Shown piece by piece: positions 28,527 through 37,899 of a stretch of 64,000 bases of DNA. Within the stretch, counting starts at the first letter, position 1; every line of letters begins with the position of its first letter. The notes beneath the pieces are model-generated. The model was not told where the DNA came from and ran no database searches. It saw only the letters and a program-made list of their open reading frames with translations. The DNA lies in NCBI RefSeq assembly GCF_030413175.1, contig NZ_CP129212.1, forward strand, positions 1,302,001 to 1,366,000, read 5' to 3'. Made by a program: the position numbers and the translations under genes. The DNA is from Bradyrhizobium roseum (lineage in GTDB: Bacteria > Pseudomonadota > Alphaproteobacteria > Rhizobiales > Xanthobacteraceae).

Positions 28527-31153
28527 CCGCGACCCCGGATCAAATGATCGCAGTCGGAAAAGCCGCGCGGGATCTTTTGCGCTTCGCTTGGACGCGAACG
28601 CCCCGGTTCGAGCTGATGATCGCCAACGGTCTCATTGCCGTAGGAAAGACCTTTGCCGCAGATCCTTCAGAGTCGGCCGCGTTACTCAAGCAAGCGATCG
28701 AGCCCGGACACTTGAAGGATCACGGTTATAAAGAACTGAGATGGATAGCTCATGAGATCAGGGGTATTGCGAAGGGTGATCCTGGCCTGGCCATAGATAT
28801 TTATCGTGCAGCCTACGGTTATGTAGAAGTCTCCGGCGACGCTACGAACATTGGCAATAGTGCGATTCTGCCGCTTCGCTCCAACAGGCGGCAAGATTAT
28901 GAGGGAGCCTGGTTTCAGTTGTCGGAAGCCATCCCCGCCTTGCTGAATGACAATCTTGAGGCGGGTGTCCGCGCCGTTGTTGTCGGCCTGCATGGCTACG
29001 TGGAACGAGAGCGTCGCCGTCTCCCCCGTCCCGGCGAGCTATCGACGGAGTCGTTCCCTCTCGGTCCCACCACGGCGAGTTTCAAGGCCGATTTGAGTTG
29101 CTCCTGGTATCGTGGCGGATATCAGCCGATGCAGGACGGGCCGGTACTGCTGAAAAAGTTTGACGCATTCCTGGAAGGTCTTGCGAGCGATGCCGACGCC
29201 CAGGGCAAAATTGAACGAATACTTTCGACCCTCTCGCGTGAACCGGATGTACCTGCGGCCATCTGGGGAAGTTTGCTGGTTGCCGGCACGAGGCATCCGT
29301 CGATCTACGGACACCAGCTCGTTCCGCTGGCCTGCGCCGCACCGATCATGATGAGTTCCGATACGCGGTACCAACTGGGAACGTTTATCGGCGCTGCATA
29401 CGCACATCTCGCCGAGCCCAAACGCGGTGCGATCGAACACGCAATCTTGTCGTTGCCAAGCGATCGAGCCGGCGACGGAAGTAAGGCCGCGCTGATCGGT
29501 TGTATTCCGAAGGAGGCAATCGCAAGCGCGGAAATGCGCACATTCATCGAGACATTGGAACAAACAGGGGCAACGCGCCCGAACACGCAGCCCGTTCGAT
29601 TCACAAGCTCATCGCGCCCCTTCGATACGGATGCCTATTTGGCGTCGGAAGGCGTTTCGCTCGATGATCCGGAAAGTGCTGCGCTGCGCGAGACGATGCG
29701 GGACGTCGAAGCGCTGGTTACGTCCGACCGCACGACAGATCTTTCATTGTCTTCCTTGAAACAGCATCTCGTCGTCCTCGATGATGCTCGAAAGGCCTTG
29801 CTCAAGCGTTTTCATGGTCGAGTTCCGGACAAGCTGTTCGAACATGCCATCGGACACGTGGCGTACGTTGCCGGACGTATTGCGCACGCGGCACCGAAGG
29901 TGCTGGCAGAACCTACGGTCAAGACGCCGCTAAAACGCATTTTGCTTTTCTGCGCCGGCAGCGAATATCCGCGCCATGACGCTGAACGCGACGATCAGTT
30001 CCATGAAAATCTGTCATGGGGCGGACAATCGGCTCGCACGGAGGCGGCACACGGGCTGATCGATCTTACGCGTGCATCTCAAAAGCAGGATCGGCAAGTC
30101 ATGACCGCCATCCGCAAACTCGCGAGAGATCGAGTTCCGGAGGTCCGACTTCAAATCATCCAGAACCTGTCAGTGCTTCGCAGCCTCGATCCGAATTGGG
30201 TTTGGTCAGAATTGGAGCATGTTCTTGCGAAGGAGCCGGCGCGAGGTCTCGTGGATAGCGCTATCGGTGCGCTGGCCGCCATCATCTATCAGGACGTTCC
30301 ACGCAGCGTTCGCGCGGCGAAGGGGGTTATCCGCCGCTATCGTAACAAGGAGATGGCGGGGATGGCTGCGTGCCGACTCTCCGCGGCAACCCTTATTTTC
30401 GATATTCATATCCTCGGAACAAATGCCGAGGCCGATAAATTCGCGGAGAGCTTCATCGATGACGTGATAAGCAATGCGGGGAGCATCCAGCATCTTGTCG
30501 CGCGATATTCGGACAAGCTGTTGACTGGAAGCTTAGAAAATCCGCAAGCTAAGGACAATCGACCGCGGCAGAACACTCTGGCCTTTTATCGTACTGTTAC
30601 CGAGCTTGCCTTCTCAGAAATTGAGAAACGCGCCACGGCGCTTGATATCCGCCAGTTCTCGACGTGGCCAGACGCCGACCAGGCAGCGCTCCGCGACATG
30701 GTCGGTATACTCAACGAGGTGGCGCTGAGGCTGTATCTCGCCGCCGGGACGCATTACAACGGCTCCATCCCCCCTGATGATGTCTCTCCGCCGCGCGCAC
30801 GACTGTACTGGGAGACGAAGCCGATCTTGGCTCGCCTCGCCAAGGCAATTGTTGTTCCGGTCGCTCATCATCTTGTTCAGGCGCTTGAGACATTCATCCC
30901 GCTCGATCCTCCCGGTGTTTTCGCGCTCATTGCGCAAGCGGTAAAGTCGGCCGAACAAGGCGGATACAGCGACGAGTCGATGGGCGCGGATCTGATTGTA
31001 CGAATTGTCCAACGATACTTGGCCGACTATCGTGGCGTCTTTGCTGATCGGGCTCGGCTGGACGATCTCATGGATTGTTTGGATGTGTTTGTGCGCGCTG
31101 GTTGGCCCGCGGCGCAGGCCCTGACATTCAAACTCGGCGAGATTTGGCGATGA
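28523..31153 (+). CDS. Large helical-repeat protein of unknown function, second gene of STAND operon
   Basis: 876 residues with no Walker motif or known catalytic signature. The sequence is almost wholly helical. Around residues 530-620, segments such as LARDRVPEVRLQIIQNL and VLAKEPARGLVDSAIGALAA have the look of HEAT/ARM-type repeats. It begins inside the stop of the NTPase gene (ATGA at 28523-28526). That coupling argues for a partner of the NTPase, perhaps its ligand sensor or scaffold. I do not recognise a family. Confidence 0.7.
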   Translation: MTATPDQMIAVGKAARDLLRFAWTRTPRFELMIANGLIAVGKTFAADPSESAALLKQAIEPGHLKDHGYKELRWIAHEIRGIAKGDPGLAIDIYRAAYGYVEVSGDATNIGNSAILPLRSNRRQDYEGAWFQLSEAIPALLNDNLEAGVRAVVVGLHGYVERERRRLPRPGELSTESFPLGPTTASFKADLSCSWYRGGYQPMQDGPVLLKKFDAFLEGLASDADAQGKIERILSTLSREPDVPAAIWGSLLVAGTRHPSIYGHQLVPLACAAPIMMSSDTRYQLGTFIGAAYAHLAEPKRGAIEHAILSLPSDRAGDGSKAALIGCIPKEAIASAEMRTFIETLEQTGATRPNTQPVRFTSSSRPFDTDAYLASEGVSLDDPESAALRETMRDVEALVTSDRTTDLSLSSLKQHLVVLDDARKALLKRFHGRVPDKLFEHAIGHVAYVAGRIAHAAPKVLAEPTVKTPLKRILLFCAGSEYPRHDAERDDQFHENLSWGGQSARTEAAHGLIDLTRASQKQDRQVMTAIRKLARDRVPEVRLQIIQNLSVLRSLDPNWVWSELEHVLAKEPARGLVDSAIGALAAIIYQDVPRSVRAAKGVIRRYRNKEMAGMAACRLSAATLIFDIHILGTNAEADKFAESFIDDVISNAGSIQHLVARYSDKLLTGSLENPQAKDNRPRQNTLAFYRTVTELAFSEIEKRATALDIRQFSTWPDADQAALRDMVGILNEVALRLYLAAGTHYNGSIPPDDVSPPRARLYWETKPILARLAKAIVVPVAHHLVQALETFIPLDPPGVFALIAQAVKSAEQGGYSDESMGADLIVRIVQRYLADYRGVFADRARLDDLMDCLDVFVRAGWPAAQALTFKLGEIWR

Positions 31154-31176
31154 TGGACGGCAAATAGAGAACGGGC

Positions 31177-32235
31177 ATGGCCATGAGGTTTTCATTCGAT
31201 CCCGATTTGATTGCCAACGCCCGTCAGCTCATTCTCCACAACCCAGGCCTCAACATGCTTAGGCCGGAGCATGAGGGCCAATATTCCCCTTTGGTTGTCG
31301 CAATCGAAGCGGAACTCAAGAAGCGTGACGCCGCCGGACTGCTGCTGTTGCCTGATTTGAGTGCGCTCGCGAACAGCACGGTTGGAATTTTCTCGGACTA
31401 TGGTGGCGAACACTCCTCCAGCAGCTATCTCACATACTCGTTTCTGATATGCGCTTGGGGCTCGCTGGATACATTTCGGATGAAGATGAAGGAGCTCCGC
31501 TCAGAATGCGGGCTCGGAGACAAGGAGATTGAATTTAAGGATTTTGGGATGGGCGTTGTGCGCAACGCGCTGCTGCCCTATTTGGACGTTCTCAACGGAT
31601 ATGTACCCGGGCTTCTCTTCACCGTCGTCGTGCACAAGCGCATTGTCTCGCTGTTTGGCCCGCAAGGCAGGTCGACCGGAAATGCTTTGGTCAAAAGGCT
31701 AGAAGAGCAAGGCTTTGGAAAACTTAAGCCTCAGGTCGCGGAAAAAGCACTTCGCGTCGTTCATACGGCCGCATTCTTGACCGCCTTGCTCGGGCACGAG
31801 CGACAGAAAATTTTCTGGATGTCGGATCACGACGCGATTTGTCCCGATCTGAAAGCGCACAACCGTTTGCTTGCGCTCTTTCATAACGTCCTCAATCTCT
31901 ACACGTCACGTCAATTCGGCCTCATCGGAGGCGCGCTGCCGTTCAGTGAACGCAGCACCGATTACCTTGATCTGTTGAGCGCGGCCGATATCGTCGCGGG
32001 CTCGGTCGGTCAATACTTTACGGACCGCGACAAGGTCGGTGAGCGCAATGCTAGCGTCAAAGAAGGAGCCGAAAAGATTCTTGTTTGGCTTGGGCACGAC
32101 GGACTTGCACTGAAGAAGTTGTGCATCCAGCTCTGTCTTGACGAGGACGGCAAGATTCGGTTCGGCGCCATTGAATTTGAACCTAAGCGAACGCGCGACA
32201 CGATCACATTCCTGCCCGTTCACTGGTGCCGGTAG
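31177..32235 (+). CDS. DUF3800-like protein, third gene of STAND operon
   Basis: 352 residues. The first ~65 residues are helical; a DUF3800/RNase-H-like core then begins with VGIFSDYGGEHSSSSYLTYSFL. EIEFKDFGMG, KIFWMSDHD and STDYLDLLSAADIVAGSV supply the spaced acidic residues expected for metal binding. DUF3800 proteins are common in defence islands but have no settled activity. Starts 23 nt after the helical-protein gene, same strand, so it closes the operon. Confidence 0.7.
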   Translation: MAMRFSFDPDLIANARQLILHNPGLNMLRPEHEGQYSPLVVAIEAELKKRDAAGLLLLPDLSALANSTVGIFSDYGGEHSSSSYLTYSFLICAWGSLDTFRMKMKELRSECGLGDKEIEFKDFGMGVVRNALLPYLDVLNGYVPGLLFTVVVHKRIVSLFGPQGRSTGNALVKRLEEQGFGKLKPQVAEKALRVVHTAAFLTALLGHERQKIFWMSDHDAICPDLKAHNRLLALFHNVLNLYTSRQFGLIGGALPFSERSTDYLDLLSAADIVAGSVGQYFTDRDKVGERNASVKEGAEKILVWLGHDGLALKKLCIQLCLDEDGKIRFGAIEFEPKRTRDTITFLPVHWCR

Positions 32236-32309
32236 TTGCTGCGCACGCGACTTGAAGCGTCTACGGCTTGTCTGTAAGGGCCATAGCTAGAAGGTTTATA
32301 TTTTTGCCT

Positions 32310-32367
32310 GAAAATCAATACCGTATTGATTTTCATGAGTTTTTTCAAACTGGCTGGCGGTTTGAAA
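32310..32367. promoter_or_regulatory. Two perfect inverted repeats: probable AbiEi operators
   Basis: IR1 (32310-32334) is GAAAATCAATAC-C-GTATTGATTTTC, 12-bp perfect arms. IR2 (32343-32367) is TTTCAAAC, a 9-nt spacer, GTTTGAAA. Both are 25 nt long and their starts are 33 nt apart, about three helical turns. AbiEi antitoxins are known to repress their own operon by binding two inverted repeats. A TATATT at 32374-32379 could be the -10 box, with IR2 covering the -35 area. Confidence 0.8.
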
Positions 32368-32386
32368 ATGTGCTATATTATCAAGT

Positions 32387-33241
32387 ATGAGTAGAGAAAC
32401 GGCAGGTCTTCTAAACCAGCTCGCCAGCAAACTCCCCGAAGGAATGCTGGTGGACGCTGCTTGGCTGAAGGCTCAAGGGTACTCGACCCAACTGCAACAT
32501 CTCTACGTGAAATCTGGCTGGCTCGAACAACCCGCGCGCAGCGTCTTTCGCCGGCCCCGTGGAGCATTGAGCTGGCAGCAGGTCGTCATATCGCTCCAGA
32601 CCATCCTCAACTATTCGCCGCTCGTCGTCGGTGGACGCACCGCACTCGAATTGCAGGGGTACGCCCACTACCTCGCGCAATCGAGCACGACCGTCCATCT
32701 CTACGGTCCCAAAGCGCCACCTGCATGGGTTCACAAACTGCCGCTCAAGGTCAAGTTCGTCTATCACAACGATCGACGGCTCTTCAAAAACGACCCCGTC
32801 ACCAAAGGCCTCGGCAGTCTCAAATGGAATGTCGATACAGGCGAGGCGCGTGATGTGGCGGGCTTGCATGGCGGCGACATAACCGCATTGAGCTGGGGCC
32901 AGTGGGATTGGCCTTTGACGCTATCGACGCCTGAGCGTGCACTATTCGAGATGCTCGATGAGTTACCCAATCACGAGACCTTTGAGCAGGTCGATGCCCT
33001 GTTCGGCGGCCTCGCCAATTTGCGCCCCGTTCGTTTGCAAAAGCTCTTGAAGGATTGCTCCAGCGTTAAGGTCAAGCGCCTGTTCTTCTACTTTGCTGAC
33101 CGACACAGGCAGCCCTGGCTCAAGCGACTCGACAAGGAAGCCGTCGATTTGGGCAGCGGCAAGCGTATGCTCGTCAAAGGCGGCGTCCTCGACCCCACCT
33201 ACCACATAACGGTTCCTGAGGATCTGAATGGCGTTCGCTGA
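32387..33241 (+). CDS. abiEi: AbiEi-family antitoxin (type IV toxin-antitoxin)
   Basis: 284 residues. The N-terminal winged helix (LASKLPEGMLVDAAWLKAQGYSTQ in pieces, then VKSGWLEQPARSVFRRPRG) binds DNA; the C-terminal antitoxin domain includes VVGGRTALELQGYAHYL and LSTPERALFEMLDELPN. It represses the operon and counteracts AbiEii without forming a stable complex. The ATG lies only 8 nt after the probable -10 box, with no Shine-Dalgarno, so the message may be leaderless. Its 3' end overlaps abiEii by 14 nt. Confidence 0.88.
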   Translation: MSRETAGLLNQLASKLPEGMLVDAAWLKAQGYSTQLQHLYVKSGWLEQPARSVFRRPRGALSWQQVVISLQTILNYSPLVVGGRTALELQGYAHYLAQSSTTVHLYGPKAPPAWVHKLPLKVKFVYHNDRRLFKNDPVTKGLGSLKWNVDTGEARDVAGLHGGDITALSWGQWDWPLTLSTPERALFEMLDELPNHETFEQVDALFGGLANLRPVRLQKLLKDCSSVKVKRLFFYFADRHRQPWLKRLDKEAVDLGSGKRMLVKGGVLDPTYHITVPEDLNGVR

Positions 33242-34175
33242 CATCTACAAACGGCAAGTCGCCCTGCTGATCCGCGTTCTTCCTCTGGTCACCGAGGAGG
33301 AGTGTTTTGCCCTCAAGGGCGGGACAGCGATCAATCTGTTTGTTCGCGATCTTCCGCGCCTCTCCGTCGATATTGATCTTACCTACTTGCCGGTAGCACC
33401 ACGCGCAGAATCTCTCGCGGATATCGATGCCGCTATGAAGCGTATCGCCGGCAAGATCAAAGTCCTCATTCCGGACGCCCAGATCACCGAAGCCAAGACC
33501 GAAAACGCCGTCGTCAAACTGACCGTTCGTTCCCAAGGCGTTCAGATCAAGATTGAGGTAACGCCCGTTCTGCGCGGTTGCGTGTTCGAACCCAAGCTTG
33601 TGTCTGTCAAGCCCGCAGTCGAAGAAGAGTTTGGCTTTGCCGAGGCGCGGACTGTGTCCTTCGAAGACCTTTATGCCGGGAAAACCGTTGCTGCCCTGGA
33701 CCGCCAGCATCCCCGTGATCTCTTTGATGTGCGCGACCTGATCGCGAACGAAGGTATCAGCGACGCTTTACGCAAGGCCTTTATCGTCTATCTGCTCAGC
33801 CACGACCGCCCCATGTCGGAGGTGTTGGCGCCGACCCTCAAGAATATTGAGCCGGCGTTCAAGCATGGCTTCTCGGGAATGACACGCGATCCTGTGGAGC
33901 TTGCCGATCTACTTGCCGCCCGTGCGACGTTGATAAAGTCCATCGTGGGCGACATGCCAGCCGATCATCGCAAATTCCTCATCTCGTTTGAGCGTGGCGA
34001 GCCCGACTGGGATCTGTTAGGTGTGCCCAATGCGGCGGAACTTCCCGCGGTGCGCTGGCGGCAGAAGAATCTCAACAAACTCTCAGCGAACAAGCGTGCC
34101 GTCCTCGTCGCGAGGCTTGAAGAGGTGCTCGCCGACCCTGGGACCGAACCAGCACAAACGACACCCCCAACTTGA
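33228..34175 (+). CDS. abiEii: AbiEii/AbiGii-family nucleotidyltransferase toxin
   Basis: 315 residues. The nucleotidyltransferase signature is FALKGGTAINLF followed by RLSVDIDLTYL, giving the GG and DxD metal site; LYAGKTVAALDRQHPRDLFDV is the second family block. Toxins of this family transfer nucleotides to essential RNA (tRNA in studied members) and cause growth arrest or abortive infection. Overlaps abiEi by 14 nt, which fits coupled translation. Confidence 0.9.
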   Translation: MAFADIYKRQVALLIRVLPLVTEEECFALKGGTAINLFVRDLPRLSVDIDLTYLPVAPRAESLADIDAAMKRIAGKIKVLIPDAQITEAKTENAVVKLTVRSQGVQIKIEVTPVLRGCVFEPKLVSVKPAVEEEFGFAEARTVSFEDLYAGKTVAALDRQHPRDLFDVRDLIANEGISDALRKAFIVYLLSHDRPMSEVLAPTLKNIEPAFKHGFSGMTRDPVELADLLAARATLIKSIVGDMPADHRKFLISFERGEPDWDLLGVPNAAELPAVRWRQKNLNKLSANKRAVLVARLEEVLADPGTEPAQTTPPT

Positions 34176-34190
34176 TCTCAATAGCGGTCT

Positions 34191-36497
34191 ATGAAGCGGC
34201 GAAGAACCGATCAGCACGGCAAGCCGAGAAAGCCGCATCCAAAGTCGGAGCCCGGCCTCAAGCTGTTTCGGCGCCCGTTATCAACCGCTGAGCCTGCCGC
34301 CATTCGGGCGGCGTTTCTCAAGATGGCGGACCGCAAGACCGAGCAATTCCCCGCGCTTATTAAGACGATCCTACAAGGCTTTCGCGAGAGATATCCGCCG
34401 CACATAATCGCGGTGATGGCGGGGTACGGTCTAACCGCCCCCGTCTCGGATGCTGGCGTTTCCGCTAAACGGCTCACCCCAAAGATCGAGCAGCATCATA
34501 TCGAGCTGCTTCAGGCGCTGATGCTGATGCTTCCCATCTCGGAGTGGGGCGAACCGCCTGCATCACCAGCCGATATCCAAAAGATAATCGACTCGATTGT
34601 TGATCTCGCCGATGCATTTTTTGCGCGCCGCTTCAAAGCCATCGAAGAAGCGTCCGATCTCCAAGCCCGGACGGTTTTGGCGCTTCAGGAGAGACTGCGC
34701 ATGCATACGCAAATGGTGCGAAATTGGGGTTATTTCTCCGAAGTCGTGCAGATCTCATCCGAGCTCTATGCACCCTTGGATGATGCGTTTCGTAACGCCC
34801 ATGGCTTTGCCGCGTCCGATCTTATCGCTACGGGCCGACATCTCGTTCGGTTGCTCGAAGATCGCAATACCGAGAACTTCAAGCGGTTAAAGCTCGCCTT
34901 TCGTGAGAGGACGATCCCGCGCTTGGTTCGGGCCTTCTTCAAACATCATCCCGAGATGAAGGAAGACGCCGAGCAATTCCTGCGCGCCATTCCGGACGAC
35001 GTGACGCTTGAACAAGTCAAGTTCAGACTCTTGGCGCACGCTAGCATTTCGTTGGTGGTCGCTATGAGCTTCGCCGCCCAACAAGTGGCGCAAAGCTCCG
35101 GGCTTACCGTGGACACAACCGGCGCCGTATTAGATGCATTGTCGCTGCATCCTGGCGACCTAAGTGGTCAGGACCCAGAACGACTATTTATGGCCAATCC
35201 AGTCTGGCGTTCTCCTGTCCTCAAGGTCGGCAGTGCTTATTTTTGCCCAGCGCCGCAGAGTCTCTTCAGCCACATCCACGAGGTGATGCGCTCGCTCGCA
35301 GACAAGATAGGCTTAAGCAAGAGCCTCGAAAGTCGGCGCGCCGCATATCTCGAAGATAAGGTGAAGAGACTGCTCTCCGAGGCATTACCGACGGCTCAAT
35401 TCCGTCACGGCATCAAATGGCGCAGCGATGAGGTCGAATATGAAACCGACCACGTCGCGGCTATCGACAAAACCGTTGTGATCATTGAGGATAAATCAGC
35501 GGCATTAACGGCGCCGGGATTGAGAGGCGCACCCGACCGCGTCCGGCGGCATGTCACCGACCTTATCGTCGCGCCATCAGAGCAGTCGAGTCGCCTCGAG
35601 AATATCATCTGGGAGGCGAAAGCCGGAGACCGCAATGCGGCCGCAACCCTAACGCCTTTCGGCCTTGACTTCGCCGGCACTGAGCGAGTTGTCCGCATCT
35701 CGGTGACGCTGGACGATTTCTCCATACTCGCGTCGGCCGAAGGCGAACTGAAAGAGGCCGGCTGGATTCCCCGTTCTCTGATGTTGGCGTCGACGCTCAA
35801 TGTCGCTGATTTTCAAGCGGCCATCGATATACTAGGAAGGCCTGCCTATTTCCTTCACTACTTTGCGGAGCGGGGACGACTACAAAGAGCGCTCCGGATT
35901 TTTGCGGATGAGATGGATTTTCTAGGTTTCTATCTCGATACAGGTTTCAACGTTGGCGATCTCGAAAAGGAGAACGTCTCACTCGCTCTGACAGGAATGT
36001 CGGCGGCCGTCGATCACTATTACAACAGCCGGGACGCAGGCGTTGTGGTTCGAAAGCCGACGCCGAAACTTAGTCCCTATTTTTCGGCGCTCATCAGCGC
36101 GATCGAGAGCCGCGCGTTTGCAGGCTGGACGACGGTGACGACGGACCTGTTGCGATGTGCGAGTTGGGAGGAGCAGAGGAAGGCCGAGAAGATCCTGGCG
36201 AAGCTGAAGAAGCAGGTCGAGCGCGACTGGCGTGATCCGGAAAATGAATGTTCACTTGTCATCAGTCCGCCCGAGGCACGCGATACGGCCGTGGTGTTTT
36301 ACGCATATCCGCCGCAGCATGCCACGCGCCGGGATAAAATAGCGGAAGAGCTGGCATCCAAGGCATTTGAGATGAGTGGTCGGCAAAGGTGCATAATGAT
36401 CTGTCGAAACACTGCGCAATGGGATGAGCCCTACAAATCGATCTTCATCTTTCACGCGGCCGCCGATCAAGCTGATGACGTCTTCCCACTCTCGTAA
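34191..36497 (+). CDS. Large protein with a PD-(D/E)xK-like nuclease core
   Basis: 768 residues, no recognised family. Around residues 418-440, EVEYETDHVAAIDKTVVIIE runs into DKSAAL: an Asp, a turn, a hydrophobic strand and E-x-K, the arrangement of a PD-(D/E)xK nuclease centre. The flanking DRVRRHVTDLIVAP helix fits the same fold. The N-terminal 380 residues are helical, and the C-terminal ~280 contain ISPPEARDTAVVFYAYP and CIMICRNTAQW. It starts 16 nt after abiEii on the same strand, so it may ride on the AbiE transcript. Confidence 0.65.
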   Translation: MKRRRTDQHGKPRKPHPKSEPGLKLFRRPLSTAEPAAIRAAFLKMADRKTEQFPALIKTILQGFRERYPPHIIAVMAGYGLTAPVSDAGVSAKRLTPKIEQHHIELLQALMLMLPISEWGEPPASPADIQKIIDSIVDLADAFFARRFKAIEEASDLQARTVLALQERLRMHTQMVRNWGYFSEVVQISSELYAPLDDAFRNAHGFAASDLIATGRHLVRLLEDRNTENFKRLKLAFRERTIPRLVRAFFKHHPEMKEDAEQFLRAIPDDVTLEQVKFRLLAHASISLVVAMSFAAQQVAQSSGLTVDTTGAVLDALSLHPGDLSGQDPERLFMANPVWRSPVLKVGSAYFCPAPQSLFSHIHEVMRSLADKIGLSKSLESRRAAYLEDKVKRLLSEALPTAQFRHGIKWRSDEVEYETDHVAAIDKTVVIIEDKSAALTAPGLRGAPDRVRRHVTDLIVAPSEQSSRLENIIWEAKAGDRNAAATLTPFGLDFAGTERVVRISVTLDDFSILASAEGELKEAGWIPRSLMLASTLNVADFQAAIDILGRPAYFLHYFAERGRLQRALRIFADEMDFLGFYLDTGFNVGDLEKENVSLALTGMSAAVDHYYNSRDAGVVVRKPTPKLSPYFSALISAIESRAFAGWTTVTTDLLRCASWEEQRKAEKILAKLKKQVERDWRDPENECSLVISPPEARDTAVVFYAYPPQHATRRDKIAEELASKAFEMSGRQRCIMICRNTAQWDEPYKSIFIFHAAADQADDVFPLS

Positions 36498-36904
36498 GAT
36501 ACTAGGGCTGGAAGGGTTGCGGATAGCGTAATCCTTGTGGCGACGACGGCCCACTCGTCTTTGATATTCCCTGCAATAATTTCGTGGATCAAATAATCTC
36601 CCCATACCAGCCCGATCTGGGCTTCGTGGGGGTGATTGGTTGGGACCCTGCCGGAATACACGCTAACGAACTTGTTGAGTGGGGTATCAACCAGCGCAAC
36701 GACACCAGGTTCGACCATATGATTTGTCCAGCTTCGGCGTATCACAGGCGCGCCAGACATTCCGGGCCGGGACGCGGTGTCAACGAGCATATAGTCTGTC
36801 GTGATCCGAGCTAGTTGCGGCTCGGACGCGATGCTTCCACGTTTCCAGACCGGATAAGCAGGAGGCTCAATCCTGAATGGATAACCAAGGATAAAGACCT
36901 CCAT
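36467..36904 (-). pseudogene. Trypsin-like serine protease, C-terminal half only
   Basis: 145 residues from ATG 36904. FILGYPFRI, VWKRGSIASEP and MLVDTASRPGMSGAPVI are the second half of a trypsin-like fold; the nucleophile Ser is in GMSGAP. The catalytic His and Asp, which should lie upstream, are missing. The frame stays open upstream (...SGIARLRIEIG) into the neighbouring gene. Either the gene is truncated or it is a distinct short protein. The 3' end overlaps that of the nuclease-like gene by 31 nt (convergent). Confidence 0.55.
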
Positions 36905-36927
36905 GCCGATCTCAATGCGTAGCCTCG

Positions 36928-37899
36928 CTATTCCGCTTTGTTCTTTCGCGCAGCTTCCGTCAGTGAGGTCAAAAGGCGGATATGAGGCACTGCGCCGATC
37001 AAAAGTGTCGCGACTTTCTCGTAGGAGTTCGACATTGCCGGTTCAGCTCCATAGTGGATTGAGTTTCTGGAGTCGCGCACGCAATCTGCCCAGACAACAC
37101 AGTTCCGAAGGTCTTGGAGTTTGACGCCGCTTGCTTTCGCGATACCACTGAAAACATGCTGGTGAGCATAGAGATCGAGTGTGGTCTTGATCTTGCGACC
37201 GATTCCGACAAAGGGATCTTGAAGTTCGTCGCCGATTTTAGTCCCGTTGACCGACGATCCGGCCGGTACGGCTGCGGCAAGCGCGAGTCCCGTTTCAATC
37301 CACGCTGCCTCGGACGCGCGGCCCAGCATCGCCAGACACGCCATATAGAGTTCGTGCCGGATGCATCGCACCGCCTCGCGGAGCGCCATTTCGACCGCCG
37401 GGAGAAGACCGGGTAGGTTGAGCTCCTTCAGATAAAGGTCAGGATCGGTAAGGGGCAGGTCGACATCGGGACTTGTCGACCTTGGAAGCGCCAGTTTATC
37501 GGGTACCTGAATGGCATACTCGTCGAGAGAAAATCCCGACGAAGTGCCACCGCTTCCAGGCACGACGGTTGTCCATGGCAGCGTCCCAAACCCGCCGCAC
37601 AGTCCGCTTGATGCTGGAAAGACAGCGGCATTTGCAATGAGACCCCAAATCGCCTCGCACGCGGCGAGTTGCCACGAGATCGCGTTGACGACGCCGTCTA
37701 ACGTGGGAAGAGGATCGACCGAGGAATGAAGTACGAGCCTATGAGGCATCTTCGCATCAACCGACACCAAGAATTGGCTGAGGAGTTCGGATGTCGTCGG
37801 ATGGAAGTGTTCCAGAATGAACGCTTTGGCGATCGTGACATGAAGCCGCGACACCTCGACGTGTTCAGCGACGTAGCGCTTTGCGTCGTCTTCATTCAC
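36928..37899 (-). CDS. Protein of unknown function with HEPN-like motif
   Basis: 323 residues from a GTG start (37899) with GGGAG upstream. The C-terminal part contains LRNCVVWADCVRDSRNSIHY, whose RNSIH resembles the R-x4-6-H site of HEPN RNases or RNA-binding helices. The earlier IRHELYMACLAMLGRASEAAW fits a four-helix bundle. The N-terminal ~150 residues are unrecognised. It lies 23 nt upstream of the protease fragment on the same strand. The HEPN reading is inference from a short motif. Confidence 0.55.
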   Translation of the reverse strand: MNEDDAKRYVAEHVEVSRLHVTIAKAFILEHFHPTTSELLSQFLVSVDAKMPHRLVLHSSVDPLPTLDGVVNAISWQLAACEAIWGLIANAAVFPASSGLCGGFGTLPWTTVVPGSGGTSSGFSLDEYAIQVPDKLALPRSTSPDVDLPLTDPDLYLKELNLPGLLPAVEMALREAVRCIRHELYMACLAMLGRASEAAWIETGLALAAAVPAGSSVNGTKIGDELQDPFVGIGRKIKTTLDLYAHQHVFSGIAKASGVKLQDLRNCVVWADCVRDSRNSIHYGAEPAMSNSYEKVATLLIGAVPHIRLLTSLTEAARKNKAE

